Assembly: GCF_000340215.1 (NCBI RefSeq)
Contig: NW_006921540.1
Span: forward strand, 2,479,486 to 2,543,485
Length of the DNA: 64,000 nt
Direction: 5' to 3'
Source: Pseudocercospora fijiensis CIRAD86
Lineage: Eukaryota > Ascomycota > Dothideomycetes > Mycosphaerellales > Mycosphaerellaceae
Below the pieces are notes generated by a model, which did not search any database, was not told the DNA's origin, and saw nothing but the letters and a program-made list of their open reading frames with translations. How positions within the stretch are numbered: position 1 is the first letter of the stretch; each line of letters opens with the position of its first letter. Shown one piece after another: positions 24,601 through 36,425 of the stretch. The translations under genes were made by a program, and so were the position numbers.

Positions 24601-26560
24601 TCTTCGAAGATACGGGAGTAGATAACAATATCGTCGATATACGCGCGGTAGTAGGATTTGTATTGCTTAAGTATCTTGTTAAGCTAGCGCTAGATATGTT
24701 ATATGCTATTCGAGAAACCTATAATAGCTACATATATCTATTCCTAGCTGCGGTAGCTATTAATCGCGAATTTGCTATAGTCCTTCTCGGCTACTACCTA
24801 TTAATAGAAAAACGACACTGCGTCTACCGTTATAATATAAGTCGAGCCGCGTAGTGCCTTAATAATATCCTCTTATCTAGGGAGCGGGTAAGAATCCTTA
24901 ACTGTGATTTTGTTTAGGCCTCTAATGTCTACGACCGTACGTCCCTTACGGACTAGCTTGCTATCTACTATAGTCGTCTTCTAGACTATAAAGACTAGGA
25001 ACCCGAACTAAGTAGGCTTAGTAGTAAAGGATATCTTTCCTTATATATATAAAGGGTCGAAGGTCTTGTTTATAACCTCTTCGTCGGGGCCGTAGAGTAG
25101 GTACGCTACCGTAGGGACTTTGTTATTTTCGTAGCCTAGCTTTAGCGTAACCTCTAGGAAATCGGACTTAGGGATGTCTACGGTAGTGCCCTTGTCCCTC
25201 TATAGGTCCTCGTACTTCTTTACTACGGCCTCGATGCGTTGTATCTACTCCTTAGTGCTATACGCTATTACTCTATTAAAAAGCTGCCTCTCCTTCGCGG
25301 GGTTCGGCAGGTCCGGTAGCGGAAGGCCGGCTACGGCGTACTCTTCGGGCGCTATATAGTAGCAGCTATAGTAGTCGCACTCGCGTATATACCCTATCTT
25401 TATATATCGTAGTAGAGTCTATAGCTAATCCGTATCGTTACGGACTTATACGAAATTTACTATAGCGTCTACGACGGCGGCGTAGATAGTTAGGGCTTTG
25501 TTCTTAAGCTCCTAGTTTTGCGGGTAGAAGGCTACGTCTCGATCTGTAGGAAGGTCTATTCCGAACTAGACAGGCACCGAAGTTACTGTCTATAGTGCTA
25601 GAACGACGTTCTTATCGCTAGAGTATATAACCGTACGGAACTTAACGTAATCTTTGCGGCCTATTAGTAGGGGAATCTTCGCTTTTTTACAAGAATTAAT
25701 CGTCGTAGTACGGTATAGTACATCGATTTTAATGCCCTCTAGGCCGATAATGTCTATCGCTATAAGGAACTTAGCGCTAAGCTCCTTAACGACGTGTACC
25801 TTATAATACATATAGGCGATAACCTTAGAGCTCTTAACGATTCCCGGTACCTAAAAATCGAGGTCTATATACTTACTAATATCCGTTAATCCTACGCCTT
25901 TAACCTTTAGTAGAGCTACTAGACGCTTACGCTCGATGTCTAGGCGCATCTAGCGTAGAAAGGCCTCGTCGATAAGTAATATAGTAGCGCCTATATCTAG
26001 GCAAACCGCGTATTCCGTACCGTCCTTCTATAGGCGTACGACTATACGTAGATAATAATAGCCCCGAAACGCGTATCTACCCTTAACCTTTAGTAACGTA
26101 GCGGACCTAACAAGTCTAGCGTCCTCTTCGACGCTATCCTTCTTAGGCGGTAGCTCCGTAGCGTACTTAGTACGCCTATAGTCCTATAAGAGATTGTTGC
26201 TATCGAACTTAGAGCTATAGTTTAAACATAAGAATTTTAAAGGTCGTATCGTAGTAAAAGGTTCTATCGCCGGGGGAAGGTACTTGCCGATATATAGGGA
26301 AAAGGGCGATAGTAGCGGAACTTCGCTATAGTATACTAATATAGAGTCCTAAGAAGAGGCGTTATTATCTACGTCGTCTAATCTATAGTAAATGTCTACC
26401 TAGTCGTTAAAATATACCGGTACAGAGTACGGGCTTACTAGCCTCGCTAAGTAGCGTAAGCCGGATCGTAGGCGTAAGTGCGAACGCGGCTATAGGATAG
26501 ATATAGGCTCTTCGACTAGAGGCTCCGGTACCTACTTATTAGCGTAATAGTTACGCGGGG
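21700..26560 (-). pseudogene. Gypsy-2A pol: protease, RT, RNase H, integrase, chromodomain
   Basis: Pol continues in the same phase as gag, so Gypsy-2 made one Gag-Pol protein. Protease region about 26,050-25,590. Reverse transcriptase about 25,200-24,500: GRTVVDIRGLNKITVKDSYP (near 24,930) and AYIDDIVIYSRIFEE (near 24,630), both catalytic Asp intact. RNase H 24,341-23,700: YYADPNRPIYIDLDA, then YRLGRLYRIPDALSRL. Integrase about 23,250-22,100: zinc-binding region near 23,100, GDRDPI, AYYP.SDG.SKRTN (near 22,690). Chromodomain-like RRVSRGKTQYLVK (near 22,010). A Gln/Ala-rich tail follows (about 21,910-21,840), most of its Gln codons now stops. An intact 104-codon stretch survives in RNase H (24,027-24,341). 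Confidence 0.93.
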
Positions 26561-28475
26561 CCTTATTGCCTTAGCGGCCGCGTTCTTACTAACCCTAGGT
26601 ATCGCGTACGTTATTTCGCGCGCCCGTATCTTATCGTCTTCTACGATTAGCATTTCGGTTTCCGCCGCGTGCTTCGTAGCCCCGATTATTACTACGTAGC
26701 TCTACCCGATTATTACGGTTAGAAGCGTACTCTTTTTAGCGTCCCTCCCTCGCTAGGGCTTGCCTATCGTTTTCTTAATCTCGGCACTAATACTAGTTTT
26801 AATTAGCATAGCTACTATTTCTAGGGCGCTTATTTCCGTAGCCGCCGGCGTAACCGCGACCTAAATTATCGCGATATCCGCGTACTGCTACGGCGTACCG
26901 ATTATCGAACCTACCGGCGTAACCGCGACCTAAAGTATCGCGATATACGTCCGAGGAATCGGCGTATCGGTCGTTATTGCGAGCGTTTCGATACTACGAC
27001 TTACCGTTATACCTATTGCGGCCTCGGGTAGTGCCGTAGCTATCGGACTATATATATCTACGGCACTATACTTTATACTTATCTTTAACGGCTCGCGTAA
27101 AAGTGTAAATCATATCGCTTAGTAAAGGCTTATCGAGCTTATCCTATAGGCGGGGCTCGAATCGTAACTATACCTAGTAGAGAAGAGCGTACGGTCTATT
27201 AGGGTCTATCTCGAGACCTGCCTCGCGTGCGTAGCGGATGCAGTTTATAATAAACTGCTAGGGTACTCTACGGTTACGTATATCCTATACTATATAAGAT
27301 TCGGCGTATAGCTTGTCCTAGGCCTCGACAATAGATCTACTAAACTTGTCCCTTAGGGCTTTATACTAGCGCTCGATACCTTCTCCTCCGCGAATTGTGT
27401 TACGATTATTGCTTATAAGCTCGTAAATAAACTATTACTATACGGCCCTACGGAGGCACTTCGTAAGCTAGGTACGTACTATACGGGCGTAATTAACTGC
27501 CGCGTAATCGCAAGCGGCGTCTAGAAAGAGGTATACCGAAGTAAAGGTAACCTTATTACCGTACGTATAGATGTCCTAGCTATTAGAGTCTACGTATAGT
27601 GCGTCTAGATAGAAGTACCCGATATCTATAGGGTTAAATCTCTTTAAGCGCTAGGAACGCTACGGGCTGTAATAGGGCGAGCGGGTAAAGCGGAAATTGT
27701 CTATATAGTAAGGGTTAAAACCGTAACCTCGCGGGCTAAAGTTCCTACTATAGGTACTAGAGTCGCTAGGGCTCGGGCTTAGAGGCCCTTCGCTAGTAGC
27801 GCCGCCTTAGCTATAGCGGCGTTGTCTAGCCTCGGCGTTGCGTTAGACGTTACGGCGTAACTAATGCGGCTAGGCCTTAACTAGGTTAGGTAGTAGGGCT
27901 AATAGCACTTGTTCCTACGGGACTTGTTTATTTAAACCTATACGCGCGAGGCGTTTAGCTCTCCCGGTGTCGAGCCTATCTTATACTAAGCTTAAAGGGA
28001 TGCTCTAGCGTAACTAGTCGATCTCGTCCCTAATTTTATCCCTAAGTTACTATATTTAGATAACTTGTTAATTTAACAGTTGTCTAAACAGCTAGCGTAT
28101 CTTATTACGTAGGACGGCTAGGTTAGTAGCGTTTAGGATTTCGCCGTTAGCGTCTTTAGCGGCCGCGTTAGCGCTAGCGGCGTTCTAGTTCTCGCGTACT
28201 AGGACTTCGCGTAGCGCGCCCTCTCGTAGGCGTTAAGGCTAGGGATTGTCGTAAGCTAGCTGCTTACCGTTACGCTAGTTCTAGGAGGATAGTCCTACGG
28301 CCGCGTTACGTACTCGCTAGCGGTCCGCGACTAGACGCCTAGCTTCCGTACCTAGGAAAGCGTTAACCGATCGGCGGCGCTATATCTACTATCGAGGAGG
28401 TAGGTCCCGCTCGATACTAGGTTCTACGTATGCTAGGTCCGTACGCTAGAATTCTAGGTCTGTATTTTAGGACAT
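26561..28475 (-). pseudogene. Gypsy-2A gag with Arg/Gly-rich C-terminus
   Basis: This encodes the capsid/nucleocapsid precursor. The start ATG is at 28,475-28,473 (MS.NTDLEF). A Glu/Ala/Arg-rich N-terminal part is followed by a retrotransposon gag core (about 27,530-27,150: YLFLDAACDYAAVNYAR, IERQYKALRDKFSRSIVEA with RIP stops read through). The C-terminal 150 residues (27,060-26,600) are rich in Arg, Gly, Tyr and Asn, with a duplicated RGY-type unit, YRD.LGRGYAG, spaced 64 bases, in place of a recognisable CCHC knuckle. The phase is the same as pol. Gypsy-2B has the same layout, starting at 59,711. Confidence 0.85.
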
Positions 28476-29768
28476 GTCGGCTGTATCTTTAGTAGATACG
28501 GGAGGGAGTAGTAGCTCTTGCTCTTATCGTCGGGGTTCTCGCTACTAAGTGCCTTATCGCTAAAGCTTAGGAGCTAGTAAAGAGGACTCTAGACTGCTTA
28601 GGGCCGGGAGCTCCTACTGTTCGAGCTTAGGGCTCCGTTACTCCGGAGCTTGCTAATTAGGACTCTACTACTCCGTATCCTAGTGCTTAGGCTTAGGACC
28701 GTGTTACTTAGAACCTTGCTATTTAGGACTCTACTACTTAGGGCCGACTAAAACCGGTAAGGACAAATTAGGACTGCTCGGGACTAACCGCTCTAAGGCA
28801 CTAGGTTCTCGTAGGCCTAGGGGAAACACAATCGGTAAGGACCTATAACGTATATACGTAACTCGTCGTATACTAGCTACTAAAATAGTCCGACGGCGAC
28901 GTAGCTATAGGCTAGTATCCGGACTTAGACTTGTAGGTACTACTATGTCTAGTAACGGCGGTGCTAGTTCTAGAGTAGGAGCCGCTAAGTCGTTAGGTCC
29001 TATCGTGTCTAAAACTACAAGTTCGTTACGGAGAGTAAGTAGCGTCTTCGCTGCTACCGTAACTAAAGAGCGGTTAACTGCCTAATCCTAAGGGAAACCG
29101 AGGGTAGTACCGCCTCTAGTATCCGAGAGTTTTCGTAGTATATATTCTTCTAGGGGCTAATAATACGTAGTAATTTTCGTAACGACTGCTATAAGCGGGT
29201 CTCTTTGCTTCTAGTATACTAACTTAGCGTAACCGGCGTTAGCTAAGAACTCCTTAAAGCAAAAAGCGATGTTTAACGAGTAGGCGTCTAAATCGGGGCG
29301 TACGGAAGCTAGCGTATTTATAGAATAAGCGTAGGCTCGGTAATCTTATAAAAATATAGGATAAGTATAGAGTTAAGGAACTAGACCAAATTCGGGAAAC
29401 TGTTAGGGTGCTTATAGGCTCTTGCCTCGACTAGTGCCCGCTTCGGCAGGTGCTAGTATAGAGTAAACAAACCTAAATAAGGAAGGCGGGCCGCCTAGTC
29501 TAGCGATTAAAGGGCTATAGGGCGCCGTCGATTAGAGGGCTATCGGTATATAGCTATATATATACGGAAGATAATGTACGGAATTTAGAGGACTGTCGTA
29601 ATCGTCTCGGTATCGAGCGTAGGTAGTTGTTGTAGTTAGGTAGGTAGGTCGGTACCGCTAGCACGGGACCTCGCGGTCGCGTCTTTTTAGTTTTTTAAGG
29701 TACCCGTTCGTCTAGTACTCGGGTACTGTTCGAACGGATCTAGATCTAACTAAAGCGAAGCTACTAAT
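28476..29768 (-). other. Gypsy-2A leader between 5' LTR and gag
   Basis: About 1.3 kb without a coherent protein phase on either strand. Between 28,540 and 28,830 it holds an irregular low-complexity array of CTTAGGRC-type units (GCTTAGG, TACTTAGG). Gypsy-2B has a related array at about 59,770-60,000. Function unknown; leader packaging or secondary structure are possibilities only. Confidence 0.55.
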
Positions 29769-29882
29769 TGTTATACGAGGGACGATTAGTAGGTTAGCTA
29801 TAGTATAGTATTAGGGTAAGTATCTACGGTTCTATAGAAAGTATATACCGGGCTTAGCTAGCGTACCGTCCCTGCCGTAACA
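29769..29882 (-). repeat. Gypsy-2A 5' LTR (114 bases)
   Basis: Plus strand TGTTATACGAGG to CCGTAACA, with perfect 5-base inverted ends TGTTA/TAACA. Matches 16,080-16,193 and, more distantly, 60,981-61,087. Confidence 0.93.
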
Positions 29883-29887
29883 GTCTT
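29883..29887. repeat. Target-site duplication of Gypsy-2A, right copy (GTCTT)
   Basis: Identical to 16,075-16,079. Confidence 0.92.
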
Positions 29888-30092
29888 AGCTAATAGTAAA
29901 GAGCTATAGTCTATAGAACGTATCCTATAGTACCGGACTAGGAAGGGTAAGAAGGAGTACCTATTAAGATAGCAAGGCTATTCGCCTAAATAGGACTCGT
30001 AGGAAGCTAAAGGTTCCTTTAAGGATATAACTAAGTTATTAGACGAGTATTAGACTAGTATAAAGAACAAGAAGAAGGCTAAGAGCTTATAA
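29883..30092 (+). pseudogene. Gypsy-1A pol C-terminus: chromodomain
   Basis: This is the end of the pol gene cut by Gypsy-2A. It reads IERIL.YRTRKGKKEYLLR, then QGYSPK.DS.EA, then FKDITKLLDEY with RIP stops at three Trp positions that form the usual aromatic cage. Chromodomains bind methylated histone H3 tails and steer integration into heterochromatin in fungal chromoviruses. Copy B has the same block at 45,442-45,660, and both copies end with TAA after an AKS segment, so this stop (30,090-30,092) is probably the genuine one. Confidence 0.9.
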
Positions 30093-31066
30093 TGTCGCTA
30101 GGGATAACCTAGGATTAATGCTACCCCCGGGGTAATATTCGAATAAGACTATACTACGCGCGCTACGACGCGTTAATTAGTCGCTGCTCTTTTAAGGACT
30201 CTACCTCTTGTTTATTTATTCTATAGGGCCTCGAAGCCTTAGCGATACGCGCGCGCGTACGAATAACGGTAATAAAGATAATAGTATCGCGCTACGAGCT
30301 AGTAGTATACCGGTAGCCGACGCGACTATATCGGTAACGGTATTACGGAGTGTGTTGCTATTCGAAGAAGGAAGCCGATACGACTATATTAGTAACGGTA
30401 TTGCTAATATTGTTAGTTAAAGAAGGAAATTAGAAGCAAGGTGAAATTAGCGCTAAGACGGCTAGCACCGCTATTATTAATATTACTTACTATTGTTACT
30501 GCGCCTACTAGAGACAACCTTACCTATACTACGTACCTAAGGCCGAATCGCACTATACTAACTAAGTTAAAAGAATAGCTATATTAAAGGTTTAATTAAA
30601 ACTTTAAGGCTAAGTTAAAATATTAAGGCTTAAAGAATTAAGCGGCTTAATAGAATAACTAACTAAGGGCAAAACTATAGAGCTAAGTTAGCCGGGGTCG
30701 ATCTTGCGGATAATAAGTTACTCCTCGATCTTTCCGACCCTTTAAGCGAGGCGAACCTTAACTACTATACTTATAATAGCCTTTACCTATAGAAACCGGA
30801 CGAACCGTATTTTTTTTAAAAAGATAAGATAAGATTGACACTTGAAGGCTACTAAACCTAGCTAATTAAGGCTAGCGAAACTACGATTGTAAATAATAGC
30901 CCTCGTAATAATAAGAATAATCCCTCGTAATAATAAGAACAATCCCTCGGAAGCGGATAACCCTCGGAAGCGGACATTTCTAGGTCTTTTAAGAGTAGAC
31001 GTAGAGAACTCGGTACGATATTACTTAGAACGGGGGCAGTGCTATAATACCCTATATACCTACCTA
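30093..31066 (+). other. Gypsy-1A 3' untranslated region, first part
   Basis: Homologous to the reverse complement of 44,430-45,440 in copy B but more divergent than pol. It contains a short direct duplication, TAGTAACGGTATTGC versus GGTAACGGTATTACG (about 30,325 and 30,390), and a small tandem array of CCCTCGTAATAATAAGAA and CCCTCGGAAGCGGA units (30,898-30,975). I see no conserved protein phase; the 70-codon open stretch at 30,208-30,420 is not kept in copy B. Confidence 0.7.
31052..31066. repeat. Target-site duplication of LINE-B, left copy
   Basis: CTATATACCTACCTA, repeated at 35,940-35,954 right after the ATCT tail. Confidence 0.88.
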
Positions 31067-31129
31067 ACTATAATTAAAATAGTAGCGAACAATTAGAGAC
31101 GAAGGGAAGACAGTTAAGAAGGAAGGGAG

Positions 31130-32330
31130 GACGAATAGAAAGCACTATATACTAAGGCAGAGGAGGTACTAAAGGCGGAAGATAGAAGAACCCCTAAGAG
31201 GGTATATAGGATAATAATCTCAGAACTCCTTAGAGGACTGAAAGCAATCTATAACTAGGCAAGCTACGTAATCACAAAGGTAGCTAATACAGTCGCAGCA
31301 AAGATTACGAAGAAACAATAGGAAACAAGCCTAAACTACCGCACCTAGGCAGCAGTAGCTAGTTAGGAGGCGCTAAAACCCCCGAGGATAGTAGTTAGAG
31401 TCTATATTACGGACCTATAGGAGTAAAAGGAAATCTAAGGACTTATAGGGAAAGAGATTGTAGAAAGAATTATAGTTAAAGAGGTAATTAGGGCTAGGAA
31501 CGAAGGAAAAGGGGTAATTAAGCTGTTTATAGTATAAGAGCAGGACAAAAAGAAGCTAGAAACACAAAAAGAATAGACAACTAAGATAGGGAAAACAGCA
31601 AAGGTCTCCTAATAGCAATTCATAATTATAGCCTATAGTATAATAAGAAGCTTTAAGGAAGAATAGGATATTAAGAGCCTATAGAGACAAAACTAAGCTA
31701 TATGCCTAGGCCTAAAGATTACAAAAGTAGTATAGATTAAAAGGAAAATCGAGGAGACTAAGAAGTAGTCTTCCCTAATTATCTAGGTAGAGAGTGTAGA
31801 GCAAGCTAATATAGCACTAGACTAGGGGTTGTTCTAGGACTATAAGAGATTAGAAACAGAGATATATAGAAGCAACTATAGGATAATACAGTGCTTTAAA
31901 TGTCAACACTATAGACACTTAGTAGCTAAGTATACAAAGATAACTAACACCTGCTCCTATTATATAGGGGATTACTAGGTCAAAGAATGTAAAGTATATA
32001 AGGGAGAAGCAAGATATATATGCTATACTAAAAGATACCCCTCTTAGGCGAAGGAATGCCTAGTAAAAATATAGGCAGCGAGGAAGGCAAAGGAAGCTAG
32101 AATCAACATACTAAAAAGATATACAACAAGCTAGGGCAGCTAGGTATAGAAGCAACCTAGCTAAGTGCTATAAAAGAGGTCTAGACAAGATAATAGGTTT
32201 ATATTTAGGGCCTCACTAGTATAAGAGAGTCACTAGCAACTAGGGAGACTAAGATACCTTAACATTATAGGAAAGGAAGTAGGGCAGACAAAGCTTAGTT
32301 AAATATTAGTCTAAAGTAAGGGAAGACTAA
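31130..32330 (+). pseudogene. LINE-B ORF1: gag-like protein
   Basis: Same layout as ORF1 of LINE-A: a charged N-terminal half and three clustered knuckles near 31,890-32,060. Here the first knuckle keeps Cys at both leading positions (CFKC.HYRHL). Gln and Trp codons are widely replaced by TAG/TAA. Confidence 0.8.
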
Positions 32331-32364
32331 AGGAAAACTTATAGGGAAATGATATAGATAAAAC

Positions 32365-35300
32365 CTAATAAATATTGCAACATTACTAAACATTATATAG
32401 TACAATATTAACAAGAGCAAAGATAAGGTACAGAGGAGCTTCCTTTAAGTACTGAACCTAAAAGAACATTACATTATTGCAATCTAAGAGCCCTAGCTCA
32501 ACCTATATACAAAGAGACTAGCAATAGTCAAAAACCTAAGATACTACCTAATTGTCTACAACTAGGGAGCCTTAAGGATATACATCTACATTAGCAAGGA
32601 GATAGATATAGAAACCTAGCAGGCTCTACTATAGGAGGATAGGGACCTAATATTAGTTTAAGTAGAGACATCCTAAGGTATACTCTAAGTCTACTATATA
32701 TATAACCTACTACTAGACTTAAGAAGCAGTACCTAACTAAAAACCCTAGAAAGACTACCTAGAGTTATCTAGAGGAATACCTACTAAATCCTACTTAGGG
32801 ATTTCAACCTCTACTACCCCCTCTAGGGCTTAGACTTTACCCTAGCTTACTACTTCCTAGCAGGAAGACTAATTAATATATTAGAGAGGGAAGAAATAGA
32901 AATTATTACCCTAAAGGGACTAATTACTTAGGAGGCAAGAGGAAGCAGCAGCACACTAGACCTATACTTTGCATTATATTAGATTAGGAACAGGATTACA
33001 AGATGCAGGATTAACTAGGAACTAGAAGAATTATTAGACTACTTCCCGGTACAGATTAAGCTAAATATCTAAGCTAATTAGGAAAGGGAACTAGAGGAGA
33101 AGCTTAACTAGAAGGGTGCCTAATAGGGCAGGATTAGGGAGGAACTAGAAAGGGACCTAAAACTAGAGGAACTCTTAATAAAGCACCTACTAAGGCTAGA
33201 GGACATTAATAAAGCAGTAGAAGAACTGACAGGAATCCTAAAACAGGTAGCTAGAAAGCATACCCTAGAAAAGAAACATTTACTATACTAGCAACTATAC
33301 TAAACTAGTAAGTGTATAAGGAAGGTTAAAGTAGCAAGGAAGGCTAGGAGGCAGTAGACACAAACCTATACCTAGGAAGTATAGGACATCTATAACAAAG
33401 CCTACTAGGAAAAGAAGATCTAGATTAAGAAAGACAAGATACAAGAATAGAGATCTATAATAGGAATAATTATAAAGAAACTAGAGGAGATATAAAGGAT
33501 AGCTAAATAGGCAAGGAGACCTAAATAGGATAAGGATATACTACTATAATTCCCGGACATTATAGACTAATAAGGACAAATGTAGACTATAATAGAAGGG
33601 AAAGTAAGAGCCCTAGGCCAATACTTCTTCTATAGAAAAGTACAAGCAGACCTATTAGATATAAGGGAGATAGAATAAGAGACTCTACTACTAGGCACAC
33701 TAAGAGATACCTAGGTTAAACCCGAAACTATTAAAAGGATCCTAAAGAAAATTCTAGGCAATAAGGCACTAGGAGAAGACAAGATCTATAACAAACTTCT
33801 AAAAGTATATAGGAAGGGGCTAGCCCTAGCACTAGCTAATATCTTTTTATAAAGCCTAGTACTAGGACACTACCTAAGACTATTTAGGAAGTCCCTAACA
33901 GTAGTACTAAGGAAGCCCTAGAAGGAAGACTATATACAGCTTAAGGCCTATAGACCAATAGCCCTACTTAATATAATAGGCAAGGTGCTAGAAAAAATTG
34001 TCGCTAAAAGGCTAACAACCTTTACCGAGGAAAGGAATATCCTTCCTAAAGGCTAGATAGGAGGAAGAAAGAAGAGGTTAATACTAACAGCTATAGAACT
34101 AATTACAGAACAGATTAAGCATATCTAGTACTATAGTTAAAACTAGGTAGCAACCCTCCTCTCCCTTAATATCTTAGGAGCCTTTAACAATGTCTCCTAT
34201 AAAAGGCTCCTATATATACTTAAACAGAAAGCTATACTAAACTAGATAGTCTAATTTATCTAGTCCTTCCTATAGGAAAGATCAATATAGCTTATTCTAG
34301 GTAAATTCAAATTAGACCCAATGCTAACTAAAAAGGGAATCCCCTAAGGATTAATACTCTCCCTAATCCTCTTCCTTATCTTTATAGCAGACCTACTCCC
34401 CCTCCTAGAATTAAAAAACATATTAGCATTAGGGTTTATAGATAATACGAACATCCTAGCCTAGTCTAAGACAATAGAAACCAACTATAAGATCCTAGAA
34501 GAGAAGCACTAGGAGTATGAAAAATAGGCAAGGAGGTATAGAGCAAAATTCGCCCTAGAAAAGTACTAGCTTATCCACTTTAGTAAGGCTAAATCAACCT
34601 ATAACATAAAGCAATCAATTACTATCTAAGGCTTTAAAACCTAACTATTAGCAGAGCTTAGGGTACTAGGGATCTAGCTAGATCCAAAACTAAATTAGGG
34701 ACTATAAGTAAAGAAGGTAAAGTAGAGGGCAGATACTAATATACAATCCATTAATAGGCTTATAGCCTCTATATAGGGGGCTACATTCGAGAAAGCTAAA
34801 GTTATATACAAAGCAATTGTTAAGCTAGTAATGCTATATAGAGTATAGATATAGACAGTCTAGGAGAAAACACTAAAGAGGATCGAACAACTAGTTAGTA
34901 GGTCCTAAACCCAAAGCCTAAAGAAAATCCTAGGAGTATACAAAACTACACTAATAAGGGTAGTAGAAATGGAATTAGGGGTCCTACTAGTTAAACAATA
35001 CTTCAAGGGACTAAGACACTAATATATAGCAAAGACAATAGAATACCTAGCCTAACAGACTATCTAAAAGGCACTAGACAAGATAAAAGCCTAGTATATT
35101 AGGACTAGGAGGCGAGATAGACTACAAATAACTCCCTAGAAAGTCAAAGACCTAGAGCAATATAGAGTCTTAATAAGAGAAATGCTAGAGAAAGAGCTTT
35201 AGGGACTAAATATAAGGCTAAAGGAAGACAAACTAAAGGGAGAGAAACAAAGCCTAGCAGAATCAATTGCTAGATATCTATAGGAGTAGGAATAGAACAA

Positions 35301-35880
35301 AACACAAGTTAGACTAGGAACCCTAAAGGCACTAATCAAATTTGGTTAATACAACTACTAGCTCTATAAGGACCTAAATAGGGCCGAGGCAAGCCTAGCT
35401 ATCTAAATCAGATCTAAACATATTAGATTCAGATCTTACCTATTTAGAAGAAACGTCCTAGGAATTAAAAGTAGGGCTTGCTAATATAGCTACTAATCTT
35501 AGAACCCTAAGTATATACTACTAGTCTGCCCTTAATAGTTAGAAGGTAGAAGTAATTAGAGACTAAAAGCAATAGAAAGGGAATACGACAAGCTAATCTA
35601 GAGTAAAGAAGACCTAAAGAGGATAGTAAAGTAGATTATTAAACAGGGATTTATATAACAATTCGCACTAGCAAGAGAAACTAAGGAGTAGATAAGAAGG
35701 AGGGAAGAAGAGGGGAAAAGAAGGGCAGGGCAGCAGGCAAGGTAGTTAGAGGGTAACAACTATAACACTAGTGCACCCTAGAGGAAGGAGAACAAGGAAA
35801 CAAGGAAGATTAACACTTATAAATAGGACAGGAGGGAGGTTTTTACTAACTAAGTTGGTTTCCTACCTAAAACAATACAT
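32365..35880 (+). pseudogene. LINE-B ORF2: endonuclease, reverse transcriptase, zinc finger
   Basis: Endonuclease and reverse transcriptase blocks match LINE-A (RDFNLYYPL near 32,790; GAFNNVSYKRLLY near 34,180). The catalytic motif at 34,435-34,446 reads FIDN in place of FIDD, because GATGAT became GATAAT, a TpG to TpA change. The Cys/His finger near the end is kept in outline (LLVCP near 35,520). Non-functional. Confidence 0.88.
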
Positions 35881-35939
35881 AGAAACAGACCTATATAGGC
35901 CGAAAGGCACTACAACAGGCAAATGAAATATCTATCTAT

Positions 35940-35954
35940 CTATATACCTACCTA
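35940..35954. repeat. Target-site duplication of LINE-B, right copy
   Basis: Matches 31,052-31,066 exactly (CTATATACCTACCTA). Confidence 0.88.
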
Positions 35955-36222
35955 TTATAGTAGGGAAGGTGCGCTCGTATTATAATTAGTCGATAGCCCT
36001 TAATTCTTATAGTTATATATTACCTTATTATATATAAGGATAGCGCAGTTAGAGTTAGATATTATATTGTATTAGAGGTAAGGTTTAATATAGTTATATA
36101 ATCGGTAGTTGCGTATTTAATTTAGCGCGGATCGAGCAGCTTATTAGACCTACTAAGTTAGTAGCAATAGAGGTTAGAACAAAGACCGGCTACGAGGGCG
36201 CGGCCTTTAGAAGGGAAGCGTA
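35955..36222 (+). other. Gypsy-1A 3' untranslated region, second part, with purine tract
   Basis: Reverse complement of 44,145-44,430 in copy B. It ends with a purine-rich tract, AGAAGGGAAGCG, next to the 3' LTR, the expected primer for second-strand synthesis. Confidence 0.8.
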
Positions 36223-36420
36223 TATTAGGACTAAAGAGGTTATACGTAATTAGTATATAACTAGGCTCGAGTAAAGCTAGGGTCTTAGTACCTTAGGTAG
36301 GGCTTAGCGCTTAGCGTTAGGCTAACTTGCCTGCCTTCCTCCCTCTCCTCTTAGATCTCTATCGAATACTACACTAATTTACTACTACCCTATCTACCTG
36401 CTAATATAACCCTTCTTACA
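36223..36420 (+). repeat. Gypsy-1A 3' LTR (198 bases)
   Basis: Same length as the 5' LTR, ending in CTTACA and followed directly by the ATCGT duplication (36,421-36,425). Confidence 0.93.
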
Positions 36421-36425
36421 ATCGT
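36421..36425. repeat. Target-site duplication of Gypsy-1A, right copy (ATCGT)
   Basis: Identical to 5,710-5,714. Confidence 0.9.

Larger units (their letters stand above)
16080..29882 (-). mobile_element. Gypsy-2A: 13.8-kb Ty3/gypsy chromovirus with an extra giant 3' frame
   Basis: Bounded by two 114-base LTRs that match at 110 positions, the four differences all being transitions, and by the duplication GTCTT. On the minus strand the order is 5' LTR, about 1.3 kb leader, a single gag-pol frame (28,475 to about 21,700), then a separate frame of about 1,800 codons (ORF3), a purine-rich tract and the 3' LTR. The LTRs are very short and the body very long for a fungal gypsy element. It sits inside the pol gene of Gypsy-1A in the opposite orientation. 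Gypsy-2B (53,959-61,087) is a second, 3'-truncated copy. Confidence 0.93.
31067..35939 (+). mobile_element. LINE-B: second Tad1-like LINE copy
   Basis: About 4.87 kb, collinear with LINE-A from the first bases of the body to the ATCT tail, with a 15-base target duplication. Differences from LINE-A are mostly transitions. It lies in the 3' untranslated region of Gypsy-1A, in the same orientation. Confidence 0.93.
5715..36420 (+). mobile_element. Gypsy-1A: complete chromodomain Ty3/gypsy element carrying three nested insertions
   Basis: The element is bounded by two 198-base LTRs and the duplication ATCGT. After subtraction of LINE-A, Gypsy-2A, LINE-B and their duplications, about 7.1 kb remain, matching the uninterrupted copy B (7,197 bases). 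Order: 5' LTR, gag (split by LINE-A), protease, reverse transcriptase, RNase H, integrase, (Gypsy-2A), chromodomain, about 1.3 kb of 3' untranslated region (split by LINE-B), purine-rich tract, 3' LTR. It was inserted in Gypsy-3. The two LTRs differ by about ten transitions and no other changes, which fits RIP rather than neutral ageing. Confidence 0.95.

Noticed and set aside
24597..25359. Plus-strand open stretches at 24,597-24,854 and 25,174-25,359
   Set aside because: Antisense to the Gypsy-2A reverse transcriptase (YIDD on the minus strand).
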